In this document: piece by piece, positions 23,801 to 31,760 of the stretch
Numbering within the stretch: the first letter of the stretch is position 1
Layout of the letters: every line of letters starts with the position of its first letter
Assembly: GCA_013350335.1 (NCBI GenBank)
Contig: CM023540.1
Location: 4,464,001 to 4,528,000 of the forward strand
Length of the DNA: 64,000 nt
Direction of reading: 5' to 3'
DNA from: Chimonanthus salicifolius
Taxonomy: Eukaryota; Streptophyta; Magnoliopsida; Laurales; Calycanthaceae
Notes under the pieces: model-generated
Database searches by the model: none
Seen by the model: the letters and a program-made list of their open reading frames with translations, nothing else
What the model was told of the DNA's origin: nothing
Program-made: the position numbers and the translations under genes

Positions 23801-26800
23801 ATTATGAGCATACGATGTGGGTCTGATAGCCAGGTGCTGGTGGCCAATGTGGAGCCTGATAGCATTAATTATGAAATGCTAATATTACTCCTATGTGTAC
23901 CCTAACTCTAATTGGAATACCTACTGGACATGTTGACTAATGCCCTACTTCTACCCTATAGATGATGGAACAGGAAATGCCAAGGAGAAGGATGTAGGAT
24001 CGGAAGGGAGCCAAGCGTAGGAGCTTGGGAGATTGAAGTTTAAATTACTTAGTTTTGATTTCAATGATGTATTTGGGGACTTGCATTTTGGATTGTAATA
24101 ACTTAGACTATTTTAGGACACCTTAGAACTTATTTGTTATGGTTTGATAATCCTTAAGTTTTGTTGAAATTTCAAGGTGATTGGCTTTCCTTGTCTAACG
24201 ATGTTAAGAGAATGATTAGCATCTCATTCATATAAATTATTCCGCAAGCAATGAGATAAGCGTGTATAAATGTTTTGTGGACTTAGTTCATGCACACATA
24301 ATAGTGGCCAGTTAAGGGTCGGGTTTGGAATTCGGACTTGACTCGCGTCGTGACGGCCCGCTCTCTTTCACTTAAAATATATATATATATATATGTATAT
24401 ATATACTCTGATTTATGCAAGTGAAAAAGGGCGGGGCGTTACAATTCAATGCTTGGTTGAAGAAGATGAGGACTTTCCTCTAGGACCAAAATCCAGTAAG
24501 ACCTTTGTCCTAGAACCCTGTTTCGCTGTGTCAAAGCTTGCTCAAGGAAGATCCAGATCTGAAGGAAGAGGCGCAGAGATATTTGCAAGAAGAACACACT
24601 TTTTGAAGATAAAGGCCCAAGGCAAGTGTTCCTCTTATTCTTTTTCTTTTATCAAAGTTGTAAGGTGAATTAAAACAGTGTGTTCGAACCACCCAAAAAA
24701 TAGGCGTCGAGGATTACACCATGGGGGTCGAACCTCTATAAAAAAAATTACGTTGTACTATCTGGGTGTGAAGCTCATTCATAGTATATTGGGACGACCG
24801 AGAGTTGGGAAGTCTGACAATAGATGTAGGTTCAGGTGAATTGAGCCACTATATATCGTTGTGCATCTGTGGTTTGCTTTGATGGTTTGATTCATTTGTT
24901 TATCACTTACACGCACGTTTATTCCGCTGCACATATTGTTAAATTGATTTATTTTAAAAAGGGAAATAAAATCAGATCAGACCTATTCAAACCCCCCCCC
25001 CCCCCCCCAAAAAATGATTCTAGTAACGGAATTTCAGAAACCACTCGCACACAAGCCTCATGTATTAGGCAAGCCCGGGAGGAGTCAAACCAAGACCTCT
25101 TCTAATCCTAAAAGCTTAGACCAAGTGACCAACTGAGCTACCCATGCGGGTTAATCTATGAGTTATTTTGATGGAGTACTAGGTTCAAATAGGAAGAAAA
25201 CCTTGGAACCACCATGGGAAAAATTTAAGATATAGACTCTTGGAAATCTAAAACTAAGGAATAAGAAGATTGGCTCAATTAAATTGAGAAAATCTAAAAT
25301 CCAAATCCCACAATTAAAATAGACTATGGGATCTTCTACAAGTTCAAACCTAAGAAAGAATAAAGAAAATTGGACTCAACGAATTGAGAAAATTCCAACT
25401 TCAACAATGGATTCAAGTTCAACAATATGAAGAAAACCTTGGAACCACAATGGGAAAATTTTAAGATATAGAGTCTTGGAAATCTAAAACTAAGGAATTA
25501 GAAGATTGGCTCAATTAAATTGAGAAAATCTGAAATCCAAATCCCCACAATTAAAACAGACTATGGGATCTTCTACAAGTTCAAATCTAAGAAAGAAAAA
25601 AGAAAATTGGACTCAACGAATTGAGGAAATTCCAACTGGATTCAAGTAAGGTTCTCTCTCAACAAAGAAAACTCAAATCTCACCAATGGACTCCTTGAAT
25701 GTATGATTTAGCTCTATGGAAACTCAACACACTCAATGAATAAAAAAGAAGAGTTGAAACACAAAGTAACAAAAATTATACGATATTAGACCCAGAGAAA
25801 GTATAAAAATGCACAAAAACAAACTAGGATGTCTATTGGGTGTCCAAGACCTTCATTTATAGTGTTACAATAGCATTGACCTTGGACCACAAAATGCTAA
25901 CTACATGCATGGAAACCCTAAGCCCTTAAAATCCTCATTTTGGTTTCCATTTTGCCATGCCATGGATCCTATCACTGTTTTAGATAGTCTTGTAATATGA
26001 ATGCATCTTTTTCCTTTTAAGGAAAGAGTTCTATTCATTTGTATAGTCTCTCGGACTATTTTATGTATGAGGATTGCCTTTGCTTATCTATTGTATTTAT
26101 GTCTATAAAAGAAGTCCTTCATACAGTTTCTATGACAAGAAATAGAATATAAATTTTCTCTACTCAGTATTTTCTCTGTTTTATTCTCATCATAGTGTCA
26201 GCTAAAAAGATCTATGGATTCCTTATTAAGGAGGATCTGTTTATTTGACTAATCCTTTCCTTCTGTTCTTCCCATTCTCACAGATGAAAGCATAAGCCTA
26301 ATGTACAACATGACACTACTCAACCATCTACAAGTGGTTCAAATCCCTCTTCCACAAAATCCGAACTTCTTATTGCCCTCCAGAAAGGTAAGTGTGCTTG
26401 TACCGACCATCTTTTTAATCAATTTGTATCCAATCATTATGTCTCTCCATCCTAAGAGGATTGATACCGTTCTTCAAGAACCTTCTTGGAAAGTTGCGAT
26501 GGAAGAAGAATAGACGCCACTAAAAAAAAATCATGTGGGAAATGTTCTCTCTTCCTTCAAGAAAAACTCCAGTTAGTTTGCAAATGATTTTTATACTAAA
26601 GCATAATCCTGATGATTCAATGACCTTGTAAACCTAAGTTGGTTGCCAAAAGCTTTACGCATACATATGGACTTGATTATCAGGAGACTTTCTCTCCTAT
26701 AGCCAAAATCACATATGTTCGGATCTTGATTTCCATTGATATCACGCATCAATGGCCTCTTCATCAGTTAGACATCAAGAATGCATTCCTTCATGTTGAC

Positions 26801-28180
26801 CTGAAAGAAAAGATCTACATGTTTCCTCCTCCCGGGTTTGTCAAACAAGGGGCGCAAGGGCTGGTCTACAAGTTTTTTTTGTTTTTTTATTATTGTCATC
26901 TCTCCATTGATTTTAAGAACTACTGTTATTATCTTTTACTACTATTAAAAGACTCATTTTTTTTAATCTTTTCTGTTTGCAAGCTTTTATTCTTTGTTTT
27001 ATCTTATCTGCATAGTTACTTTGTTTGTGTCCTTTCCCGCCGTCTTTAGTACGCCTTTGTGCTGAATCCTTTCTTGAGTTTTGTCATTTTTCTCTCTTTG
27101 AACTGTTTTTTGTTTCTTTTACACTTAAGAAATGTAGGTTGTGTCTATGATTATGGTGAAATGAAAAAGTAGAATTCAAAAAACCAATCCCAGATAGATG
27201 ATATAATGGAAATGGATGATTACAAAGACAATGATGATGAACAATAGGGGGAAATGAAAGTGCAAAGTCTTCAGAAAACTCTAAAAAACTAATTTAAAGA
27301 GTCAAGTCATTAAGTTGGGTAAATTCTCATTGTATCTTTATCATGTGCACAATTAAATTAAGGGTTTTCACTGAGCAGTTTATCCATGAGCACCATGCAA
27401 AAGTGGAGCCCACTTTTCGATGATCCAAACCACTCATTTCATTGGTTACACTCTACACCATGGAGCAACAGTGCAACTTCCCTATGGAAGAAAGCTCAAG
27501 TGATCTTATAACTGGCTTTAGAATAATGTTAAGCAGAAACTATGACCAATTTTACATCTTTGACTTTAAGAGGTGAAAACATTAAATGGAGACGTCTGTT
27601 ATATTTCCATTCAAAATGTGTCTCACCAGATAAAATAAATGACAGTTTAGTCTCAAAATTTCCAATACACTTGTGTCAGGATTGAAACAATTAAGAAAGT
27701 CCATTTAATCTGTACGGTTGGACAATAACGTGACAGTCGAAAGAAACTGTTCAGTCTCAAAAATTCAAATGTTTCCATTACACATTTCTTTCACTGTCCA
27801 AGACGATTCACATATTGAATGGGAATTTCTAAAATAAAAATAAATAGGGCGGTGGTCAATTGGTATGGAATATTTTTGAGGCAAATCCCCACCAATCCTC
27901 ATTGGTCTTGTTCTGGAATAGAGGCAGAACAGACATGTGGAAATTGAAAGGAGAAAAAGAGGAGAAGTGGATTAATTACCTCGAAAGAAGAAGGATATAG
28001 AGTTGCCTGACATTTGGTAGAGATGCTGCAGTGATAGAGAGAGGGACGTAAGAAAGATGAGTGTCGACAAGAAGAAGAAGAAGAAAGGTTTCAGTATTGC
28101 CTTTTGTTTTTGTTTTGTGGTGTGGATAAGACCTTCAGCAACGCCGATGGCATTGAAACTGGTCCCAAACACGCCATCAT
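5767..28180 (-). CDS. ABCI11: Plastid non-intrinsic ABC ATPase, ABCI11/NAP14 type; seven exons seen, 3' end outside window
   Basis: Spliced CDS on the minus strand: 28180-27980, 21781-21702, 21578-21527, 21422-21292, 8627-8513, 7915-7829, 5815-5767. Exon phases join exactly. The product shows, in order, a Ser-rich N-terminus, Walker A GRSGSGKTT, Q-loop VGIVFQFPER, ADNVLEEVTFGWPRQK, signature LSGGFKRRLALAIQL and Walker B LLLLDEPLAGL. This order and the distinctive GWPRQK and GGFKRRLALA strings match plant ABCI11 (Arabidopsis NAP14), a plastid ATPase subunit resembling bacterial CbiO/ECF ATPases and linked to metal homeostasis. The D-loop continuation and H-loop exons are not found to the left and must lie beyond position 1. 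Introns are 6198, 123, 104, 12664, 597 and 2013 bp; the large ones are full of transposons. Oddities: an in-frame TGA at codon 30 in exon 1 and a GC donor after exon 3. The nucleotide-binding core has no stop or frameshift, so the gene may be active, or only recently broken. Confidence 0.85.
5816..7828. other. ABCI11 intron 6 with LTR-like debris
   Basis: About 250 bp of unique intron, then 6040-6700 resembling (plus orientation) the LTR-like sequence at 56900-57130 (shared GGCCCATAT-TTGAGGAG phrase), then a 0.7-kb repeat (6850-7590) also present inverted at 22311-23000. No coding sequence seen. Confidence 0.5.
6850..7590 (+). repeat. Dispersed non-coding repeat, copy 1
   Basis: The stretch 7290-7580 aligns with the reverse complement of 22320-22640 (shared phrases TTTGCATGATTAT, TAGGGTGCAT, TTAAGGTNACCCTATCCCTT). 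The pyrimidine-rich, GCCGC-containing 5' half has a similar partner. It is probably part of a non-autonomous LTR element; no ORF. Confidence 0.55.
7829..7915 (-). CDS. ABCI11: ABCI11 exon 6 (ABC signature)
   Basis: 87 nt, 29 codons, with clean AG and GT borders. It encodes VGLNGISLDQDPHSLSGG continuing FKRRLALAIQL. LSGGFKRR is the ABC signature motif. Confidence 0.92.
8513..8627 (-). CDS. ABCI11: ABCI11 exon 5
   Basis: 115 nt: one base completing Arg, then 38 codons (YFLADNVLEEVTFGWPRQK and a KEQL...LQKAFHS helix), ending in phase 0 at a GTATTTG donor. ADNV-EEVTFGWPRQK is characteristic of the family. It is separated from exon 4 by 12,664 bp of transposon-rich intron. Confidence 0.9.
8628..9702. 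other. ABCI11 intron 4, 3' part
   Basis: AT-rich, non-coding sequence next to exon 5, without recognised repeats. Short ORFs here look incidental. Confidence 0.5.
9703..11262 (-). repeat. 3' LTR of the non-autonomous element, carrying a MITE
   Basis: Minus strand starts TGTGGTCATCCAAG and ends ...CATCAGCCTTCA. Net of the 354-bp MITE and its 8-bp duplication it is 1198 bp, against 1201 bp for the partner. A TATAGAGAGG stretch (10187-10197, reverse strand) is a promoter candidate. Confidence 0.8.
10549..10902 (+). mobile_element. hAT-type MITE, 354 bp
   Basis: Terminal inverted repeats TAGGGCTGCAACTCGGGTCG / reverse of TAGGGCTGCAACTTGGGTCG, GC-rich body of repeated CCCGACC words, no ORF. An 8-bp duplication flanks it (CTCATGCT at 10541, CTCATTCT at 10903). 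The paired LTR has the unoccupied site at 19072-19079. Strand is arbitrary. Confidence 0.9.
11419..11559 (+). repeat. TRIM 5' LTR
   Basis: TGTGATGTGATAAAAGTCTC ... GATTTTCTAACA. It matches TGTGAAGAGACAAAAGTCTA ... GGTTTCTAACA of the split 3' LTR. Confidence 0.8.
11712..11993 (+). repeat. Copia 5' LTR, 282 bp
   Basis: TGTTGTAGGACCCAATAG ... AAAATTCCACA, directly followed by the primer-binding site TGGTATCAGC (11994-12003), complementary to initiator Met-tRNA. Confidence 0.9.
12844..13699 (+). pseudogene. Copia gag (capsid, zinc knuckle), broken
   Basis: ATG at 12844 opens MASSTIPSLLDV, with an in-frame TAG at 12949. The capsid-like region continues (WLLHSMEDQVWKLVYTL ... LRQWELSLIQYYSKW), then a frameshift near 13400-13470. 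The C-terminal part carries the nucleocapsid CCHC knuckle CTYCKMNNHFVDSC (13639-13680). About 285 codons, a usual size. Confidence 0.8.
13751..14510 (+). pseudogene. Copia protease and integrase N-terminal remnant
   Basis: Aspartic protease region with HALIDSEATDHM, where the catalytic DSG is DSE. Next comes the GAG-pre-integrase/HHCC zinc finger (WHCRLEHPSDSVLKKL ... CEHCQYSKH). After IIHYEVV the sequence jumps to SRSLLFTMHVPQSY, normally found after the catalytic core, so the core is missing. Confidence 0.8.
14537..15156 (+). pseudogene. Copia integrase C-terminal to RT linker region
   Basis: Contains NRMPS and a GYSPFHKGYKRLNPLTGKP segment typical of copia integrase C-termini, then a Ser/Thr/Pro-rich linker and KIPKRIDTALRDP just before RT. 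A frameshift near 15152 separates it from RT. Confidence 0.7.
15157..16618 (+). pseudogene. Copia reverse transcriptase and RNase H, three nonsense codons
   Basis: One frame from MEEELAALDRNHTWDMV through KARLVAKGFTQTYGLDYQ, LDVKNAFLHGDL, the active site VVYVDDIVLTG and RNase H ([31 protein letters not shown]). It is interrupted by TGA (15578-15580), TAG (16265-16267) and TAG (16544-16546). Each stop is explained by one C:G to T:A change from the residue usual in the family. Confidence 0.9.
16618..16879 (+). repeat. Copia 3' LTR, 5'-deleted
   Basis: Starts GGGCCCCACTTTCTGG, equivalent to position ~26 of the 5' LTR, and ends AATTCCACA. The preceding bases are still RNase H coding (SKLGLL), so polypurine tract and LTR start are gone. 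Confidence 0.85.
17602..17632. repeat. A-run and (AT)n microsatellite
   Basis: A12 followed by about ten AT units. Similar AT tracts occur at 24378-24407, 29190-29207 and 44643-44661. Confidence 0.9.
17896..17977. repeat. 41-bp tandem duplication
   Basis: Two adjacent copies of a unit starting TGTACACTGACCGGGTT and ending CTCTCGCCAT, with few differences. Confidence 0.85.
18239..19439 (-). repeat. 5' LTR of the non-autonomous element, 1201 bp
   Basis: Minus strand starts TGTAGCCATCAAAGGTCC and ends ...CATCAACCTTTA (mutated CA). Collinear with 9703-11262 but lacks the MITE. An initiator-Met-like primer site (TTATCAGAGCTTGG, about 18218-18232) follows. Confidence 0.8.
19440..20293. other. Intron 4 sequence, LTR-like, no coding
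   Basis: AT-rich with phrases such as CTATAAAGGGAGAATAAGAATGAGA that resemble LTR promoter/leader DNA. No partner found in the window and no ORF of note. Confidence 0.35.
20294..21245 (-). mobile_element. 5'-truncated LINE (LINE-d), inserted near exon 4
   Basis: Minus strand: a zf-RVT tail (EETVDHLFIMG), then LFWKERNSRVFDGRSTEES, then a decayed RNase H (FNVDGASKENQ, GDSSNAIKWAKCLKRPPWR, INSSTNGVTNCLAKNG), and a 3' end GTTACCGCT plus A7 (T-run 20294-20300). Same 3' end as LINE-a. Stops and frameshifts throughout. Same strand as ABCI11. Confidence 0.8.
21292..21422 (-). CDS. ABCI11: ABCI11 exon 4 (Q-loop)
   Basis: 131 nt from a CTGTAG acceptor to a GTATAAAG donor. It encodes LIAGLTESTSGSIYIQRFG through AERVGIVFQFPE plus AG, completed to Arg by exon 5. 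The glutamine of VFQFPER is the Q-loop. The donor is less than 50 bp from a LINE remnant. Confidence 0.88.
21527..21578 (-). CDS. ABCI11: ABCI11 exon 3 (Walker A)
   Basis: 52 nt after a TTTCTGCAG acceptor. It encodes FGLIFGRSGSGKTTLLQ and so contains the complete P-loop that binds ATP phosphates. The only phase-compatible 3' end is CAG followed by GCCTGC, a GC rather than GT donor. Confidence 0.85.
21702..21781 (-). CDS. ABCI11: ABCI11 exon 2
   Basis: 80 nt between a TTTTTTTAAG acceptor and a GTATAG donor. It encodes VRSVRYRLPGTQ and NLLNDVNLSLAEK, then two bases of a Ser codon completed by exon 3. This is the beta-strand region just before Walker A in ABCI11-type ATPases. Confidence 0.85.
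21898..23807 (-). mobile_element. 5'-truncated LINE of a second type (LINE-e), interrupted
   Basis: Minus strand: CPMCLTDEESVNHLLVHC (zf-RVT), MERNSRIFKKKESSA linker, LLKLNFDESCMQEAWLAGYGG (RNase H start), then after a 0.9-kb insertion SVGLLHNGSVLDAVLYALWRG, SILEGDSKIVVSWAAG and ADELARQG. The 3' UTR ends GCTC plus A8 (T-run 21898-21905). The usual second acidic residue reads Val in DAVLYAL. It lies 116 bp from exon 2 in intron 1. Confidence 0.8.
22311..23250 (-). mobile_element. Insertion of about 0.94 kb inside LINE-e RNase H
   Basis: Separates a Gly codon (23253-23251) from a Ser codon (22310-22308) that are adjacent in the domain. Minus strand begins GATGTGGAGCATACC, has a TATATAAGCC promoter-like site near 23088, and ends CCTTGTCCTGCA. 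Part matches 7290-7580 in inverted orientation. CACTGA occurs at 22305 and again at 23201, so the exact right border is unsure. Probably a solo LTR or non-autonomous LTR element. Confidence 0.55.
23862..24443 (+). repeat. 3' fragment of a long LTR (37684/44972 family)
   Basis: Shares the order of blocks with 41220-41831: a TACCTACT...GCCCTACTTC block, GGAAGGGAGCCAAGC-TAGGAGCTTGG, TGTAATAACTTAGACTATTT, TTAAGGGTCGGGTTTGGAA, ACTCTGATTT and terminal GGGGCGTTACA. The 5' part is missing. Confidence 0.75.
24444..25008 (+). repeat. Sirevirus-like LTR 3' fragment ending in poly-C
   Basis: Contains AAGGCAAGTGTTCC, the counterpart of AAGGCAAGTGCTTC in the LTR at 35439, and ends TATTCAAA followed by C17 (24992-25008). 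Poly-C or poly-G runs also lie near the 3' end of the Sirevirus LTRs here. No 5' part seen. Confidence 0.5.
25009..25152 (-). mobile_element. tRNA-derived SINE, about 144 bp
   Basis: Minus strand: CATGGGTAGCTCAGTTGG (A box), GGTTTGACTCC (B box, 25091-25081), body, and a T-rich 3' end ATCATTTTTT. Pol III promoter boxes at tRNA-like spacing plus a T-tail fit Au-like plant SINEs. It lacks a complete cloverleaf, so it is not called a tRNA gene. Confidence 0.6.
25193..25650. repeat. 236-bp tandem duplication
   Basis: Units begin at 25193 and 25429 with GAAGAAAACCTTGGAACCAC and run through ...GACTCAACGAATTGAG. They are nearly identical; unit 2 is slightly shorter. Non-coding. Confidence 0.9.
25976..26880 (+). 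mobile_element. Copia fragment: 5' LTR plus partial RT
   Basis: LTR-like 25976-26192 (TGTTTTAGATAG ... TTATTCTCATCA), a primer-site-like TAGTGTCAGC, then a jump to sequence just upstream of RT (PKRIDTVLQEPSWKVAMEEE) and the RT N-terminal half. gag, protease, integrase, the YVDD half and the 3' LTR are absent. Confidence 0.75.
26455..26872 (+). pseudogene. Copia RT N-terminal half
   Basis: Reads RIDTVLQEPSWKVAMEEE, a broken stretch, then SFTHTYGLDYQETFSPIAK, LHQLDIKNAFLHVDL, PPPGFVKQGAQGLVYK, then stops matching. Closely resembles the RT of the 11712 copia. Stops and frameshifts near 26510-26640. Confidence 0.75.
26881..27979. other. ABCI11 intron 1, 5' part
   Basis: T-rich stretch followed by unique-looking AT-rich intron leading to the exon 1 donor at 27979. 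No recognised element. Confidence 0.5.
27980..28180 (-). CDS. ABCI11: ABCI11 exon 1 (putative transit peptide)
   Basis: Starts at tandem ATGs (28180 and 28177) after a 5' leader and ends ...SSFE followed by a GT donor (27979-27978). The encoded N-terminus is rich in S, P, K and R, as expected for a chloroplast transit peptide. The frame needed to join exon 2 contains a TGA at 28093-28091 (codon 30). A single C-to-T change of CGA would give it. The exon is assigned by frame, position and the SSFE/VRSVRYR junction, which resembles the plant family; transit peptides themselves are poorly conserved. Confidence 0.6.
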
Positions 28181-28663
28181 CTCTCTTCGCGATCGATCGA
28201 TCGATTTCGACGGAAACCAGTATTTCAAAAATTGTTTGTGCGGAGTGAATTTTTCGTATTTTGTTTTCTACAGTCTACAGGAGGAAGATAAAACATTACG
28301 CCCACGAGACACACTGCACGACAGAGACTGTATATAATTTAAATATAAATCATTAAATTTTATTTTATATTAATTTTAAAATTAAGAGATATATTGATCA
28401 GATAAAAGGAAAACTTCAACAGAAACTACTTGTATGGCTCTTCTTACTTCGCTCCCAATTATATGACTCTAAGATTTTAACATAAAATGTCACTCTCCTC
28501 GTGTTATTAAGTGTGTGTAGATAGAGAAGTTTGCATATGTTTTAAGAATTAGATAATGTTCTAAGAGGCCTGAACACTTTAATTTTAAAAAAACAATACG
28601 GATTCTAAGATTTATTTAATGACATACGTTGTTATATAATTTGAATTTGAATGACAAGAATTT
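28181..28663. other. 5' leader and proximal upstream region of ABCI11
   Basis: Unique-looking sequence between the proposed start codon and the first upstream solo LTR. It contains a run of overlapping ATCG tetramers at about 28190-28206 within the presumed leader, the candidate TATA box, and AT-rich DNA beyond. No other gene seen. It resumes at 31525 once the solo LTR is removed. Confidence 0.5.
28331..28338 (-). promoter_or_regulatory. Candidate TATA box of ABCI11
   Basis: On the minus strand AATTATATAC lies about 150 bp upstream of the proposed start codon, a usual distance for a plant core promoter with a leader of roughly 120 nt. No experimental support; the AT-rich surroundings weaken the call. 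Confidence 0.4.
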
Positions 28664-31519
28664 TGTTGCGCCTCTCCCTCTCCCCCTAATTATCAAAGTA
28701 ATTATTTAATAAGCAGGAAGAGAGGGGATAGCACCATGATGCGAATCAAGTCTGAATCCAAAGATTCGACTCTCGACTAGTCCAACTAGTACGTGCACAT
28801 GGACAAAGTTCATGTATACTTGGCAACACACTAACTTACAATTCTGCAGAATTATATACATACATTTAATATAACAAAATATAACAATCTTTAATCCAAA
28901 GCAAAGCATAATTATCTCATAAAATTATTTCTCAAATAAAATGTTCAATAATATTATCTCAAAATTCCCAATCACTTAACTCTTACATAATTGTTTAGTT
29001 CTCTAATAATATTAGAATGTAAGACTCTACAAAATCCTTCGTCTTGCTTCCATCCTCGTTTACGTCTAGCTATTGCTTGGTCCAATCTCGTCACTTTTCT
29101 CCCTTCCTGTATTAGTTTCTAAAAGAAGAGAATATTGTGGGCTTAGTCAACGCCCAATAGGAATTCCCATCAAAGTGGGTACCAACATGTGATATATATA
29201 TATATAAAATCGGAGAAAAACATGTATAAATTCTTCATATCATATAATTCAATTGAAAATCATCCATATCTCATATTTCAAAATCAATTCATATCGCATA
29301 CTCATAAAGCATTCAAAATAAATTCTTAATCATTTCATAATTCAAATCATAGTCATAATACTTTTAATAATTCATCAAAACAATACGATGCAAATGCCAT
29401 AGTGACATGAATTGATGCAAGGCCTTCTTATGCCCATGCATTTCTCCCTATCTTACTCTCATCAAACAGTTATAAACATTGGCCATTGTGTTCGTAGCTT
29501 TCCTGGGGCACCAACTGGGAGCTACTATCCAATACTAGCATTTAACCGGAATTACCGGGTGAGTGTTACACACCCATACTCCTGCGCAGATTTCAGAATT
29601 TCTTTTGACCCTCGAGCTTTCTTCCCAATTAATATGTCATATTTTGTAACCCATGGACGTTGCCATACATAATAATTATTTCATTTTAAATATTTCAGGT
29701 TAAGGTTTATCATCTTTTAACATTTGACTCATCTATTCTCATCTCACATAAGATGCATGCTTTTCATGTCTATGCATCGATAAATTAAAACATCATGCAT
29801 TTGAAAACAACTAATAGTTCAAATAATATAATTAATCACTTGATACTTCAGAAAAGTAGGAAAGCCTATTTGATTAATAAGATTCCGTGAAAGAGTGAAC
29901 TACATGGTACGTATAGCTCTTAGGTCACCTTCCGATCCTCTGGTTATCTCCATCAATCAAAATACAATAAACCGCATGATCAGATCGTGTTCTTGTTTTC
30001 TAAGTCCATACTTATTAATCTCATAAATCTTCCATTTAATGATGTCTTGTTAATCCTATGTTCTTTTTCAACTCAACAATGTGGATTTAATAACACTGTG
30101 GTTCGGAACTTGGGTCATAGGTTCGGAACTTCCGAAGCTTCGGATCATCAGGGTCTCCTTCGAATCATTCTGAAGTATTCTGCTTCAGTGGTTTGCTCGG
30201 AACCTGACTTCGGTACTTCCGAATCAAGTTTCAAGGGTTTCGAAACTTCAGGTCCTCTCTTGGTACTTCCGAGAGACTTACTGGTTTCGGTTATGTAATA
30301 CAGTACTCGAAACTTGGCCTCGGTACTTCCGAGTCAGGTTCCGTGACTTCGGAATTACAAACGTTCCCTCGGTACTTCCGAGGCTTTATACGTTTCAATT
30401 TTGTATTACAGTGCTCGGAACTTGGCCTCGGTACTTCCGAGCCAGGTTCCGAGACTTCGGTTCTCATATGGACTTAACTAAATTTCTTTTATTTGTTCTT
30501 TCTCTGACTTTACAGTCTCCTCGGAAGTTGGCCTCGAAATGACCGAGCCATATTCCGACATTCTATTCTTTCTGAGGGTCCTAGGAAAATCATTGTTCCC
30601 TCGGATTGTTTCGAGCCTTCAGAACTTGTCTCTAATGTTTCGAGACATGTTCCGAAGCCTGTCTTCTACAGACAATCATCTGCAACTTCTGCAGAGTGCG
30701 AACCGAGTTCCATGAACTCAGGAATTGCAGTAGGGTGGGTCTTTGATCCCGTTCTTTAAAACTAACCCCTTAGATTAGTCACGTCCTTATGGATTAAAAT
30801 TCATAAATTAACATCCAATTTCACGGATTTGGTTAGATTCCTGAATTGGGAAAAATACCCGACAATTCCTGAATCTTTCCTATTCTTATTCCTTCTATCC
30901 GAATTTGTGTAGGGTTGATTCTAAATCACCCTAAACTTTAATTTAAATCTAACTATTAAATTTAAAAGTCGAACCAACCTTCAACGAAGCAGTGTAAAAG
31001 ATGAACACCGTGTGACAGAGTAGGAGGAGAAATGAGAAAGTTTGGAAGATGGAATACTGACTGCTGTGTGAATATGGTAGGGAAAGGAGTGTCGTGCGCA
31101 TGTTGATATGGAATAGGGAACTGCCGTGTGCATGGGGGGGAAACTGTTGAGTGTCAGTGCGCATGGGATAGTGGGAGAACGGGTCTCTCGTGCGCACAGG
31201 ATAAATGGAAAGTGGGATAAGTTTATGCTGTGTGTGACTTAGTCAAATTTAGTGGTGGCTATTCCATTCCCCTTTTTGCCCTCAAGTCATTTGGATGTGG
31301 CATTTGAGTCCTCTTCCACATGGCAAGACACGTCACCGCCCATGTGGCGTGACACCATATCACCGATTCCTTTCAAATTAATTTCATAAATTAATTCCTC
31401 TTAATTTCTGAATTAAATGCACCACATCTCTCTTAATTAATTGATTAAATTATATTAATCTCAATTAATTATTAATAATCTAATATTTATCAATTCTAAA
31501 AAAAATTCGGGGTGTCACA
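28664..31519 (-). mobile_element. Solo LTR, 2856 bp, Ty3-like
   Basis: Minus strand starts TGTGACACCCCGAATTTTT and ends ...GAGGCGCAACA. Flanked by a perfect 5-bp duplication AATTT (28659-28663, 31520-31524). No internal domain, hence a solo LTR. The GACACCCCGAATTTTT start is common among plant Ty3 LTRs. Confidence 0.88.
30098..30560. repeat. Imperfect repeat array within the solo LTR
   Basis: CTCGGTACTTCCGAG-type words recur (about 30209, 30259, 30319, 30368, 30426), alternating with GGTTCCGAGACTTCGG. The longest unit is about 106 bp. CTCGG-TACTT-CCGAG can form a short hairpin. Confidence 0.7.
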
Positions 31520-31524
31520 AATTT

Positions 31525-31755
31525 AAAGTAAGAAAAACTTTTTTTTTTCAATTTCAACTCAATATGTGAAGTTAAAGGAACCTGTATCCTTAAATTGGAT
31601 GGCATTACGTGAAGAACGTTATACAAATTGTAATTGATTTTTTATTTTGTAAAAAACAACCATGAATTCTTAAAACAAAATATCTTGTCAGATTGAAAAT
31701 TCATTTAAAGTCGTACTTATCAACTAAATTTCATCTAAACAAATCAAATCTTAAC
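31525..31755. other. Intergenic host sequence between two solo LTRs
   Basis: AT-rich, no feature recognised. Continuous with 28341-28663 on the left and 33487-33795 on the right once the insertions are removed. Confidence 0.5.
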
Positions 31756-31760
31756 CACTT

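Noticed and set aside
23795..23874. 13-bp direct repeat GCATTAATTATGA at 23795 and 23862, possible LINE-e target duplication
   Set aside because: The first copy lies inside LINE coding sequence and no matching copy flanks the poly-A end at 21898, so it is not a normal TSD.
25081..25152. tRNA gene on the minus strand
   Set aside because: A and B boxes are present, but the B box is altered, no acceptor stem pairs and the sequence continues into a SINE body with a T-tail.
28188..28207. ATCGATCG repeat as a protein-binding operator
   Set aside because: Short simple-sequence run in the leader; nothing else supports regulation.
28516..28737. Possible small gene upstream of ABCI11
   Set aside because: No ORF of note and AT-rich intergenic composition.
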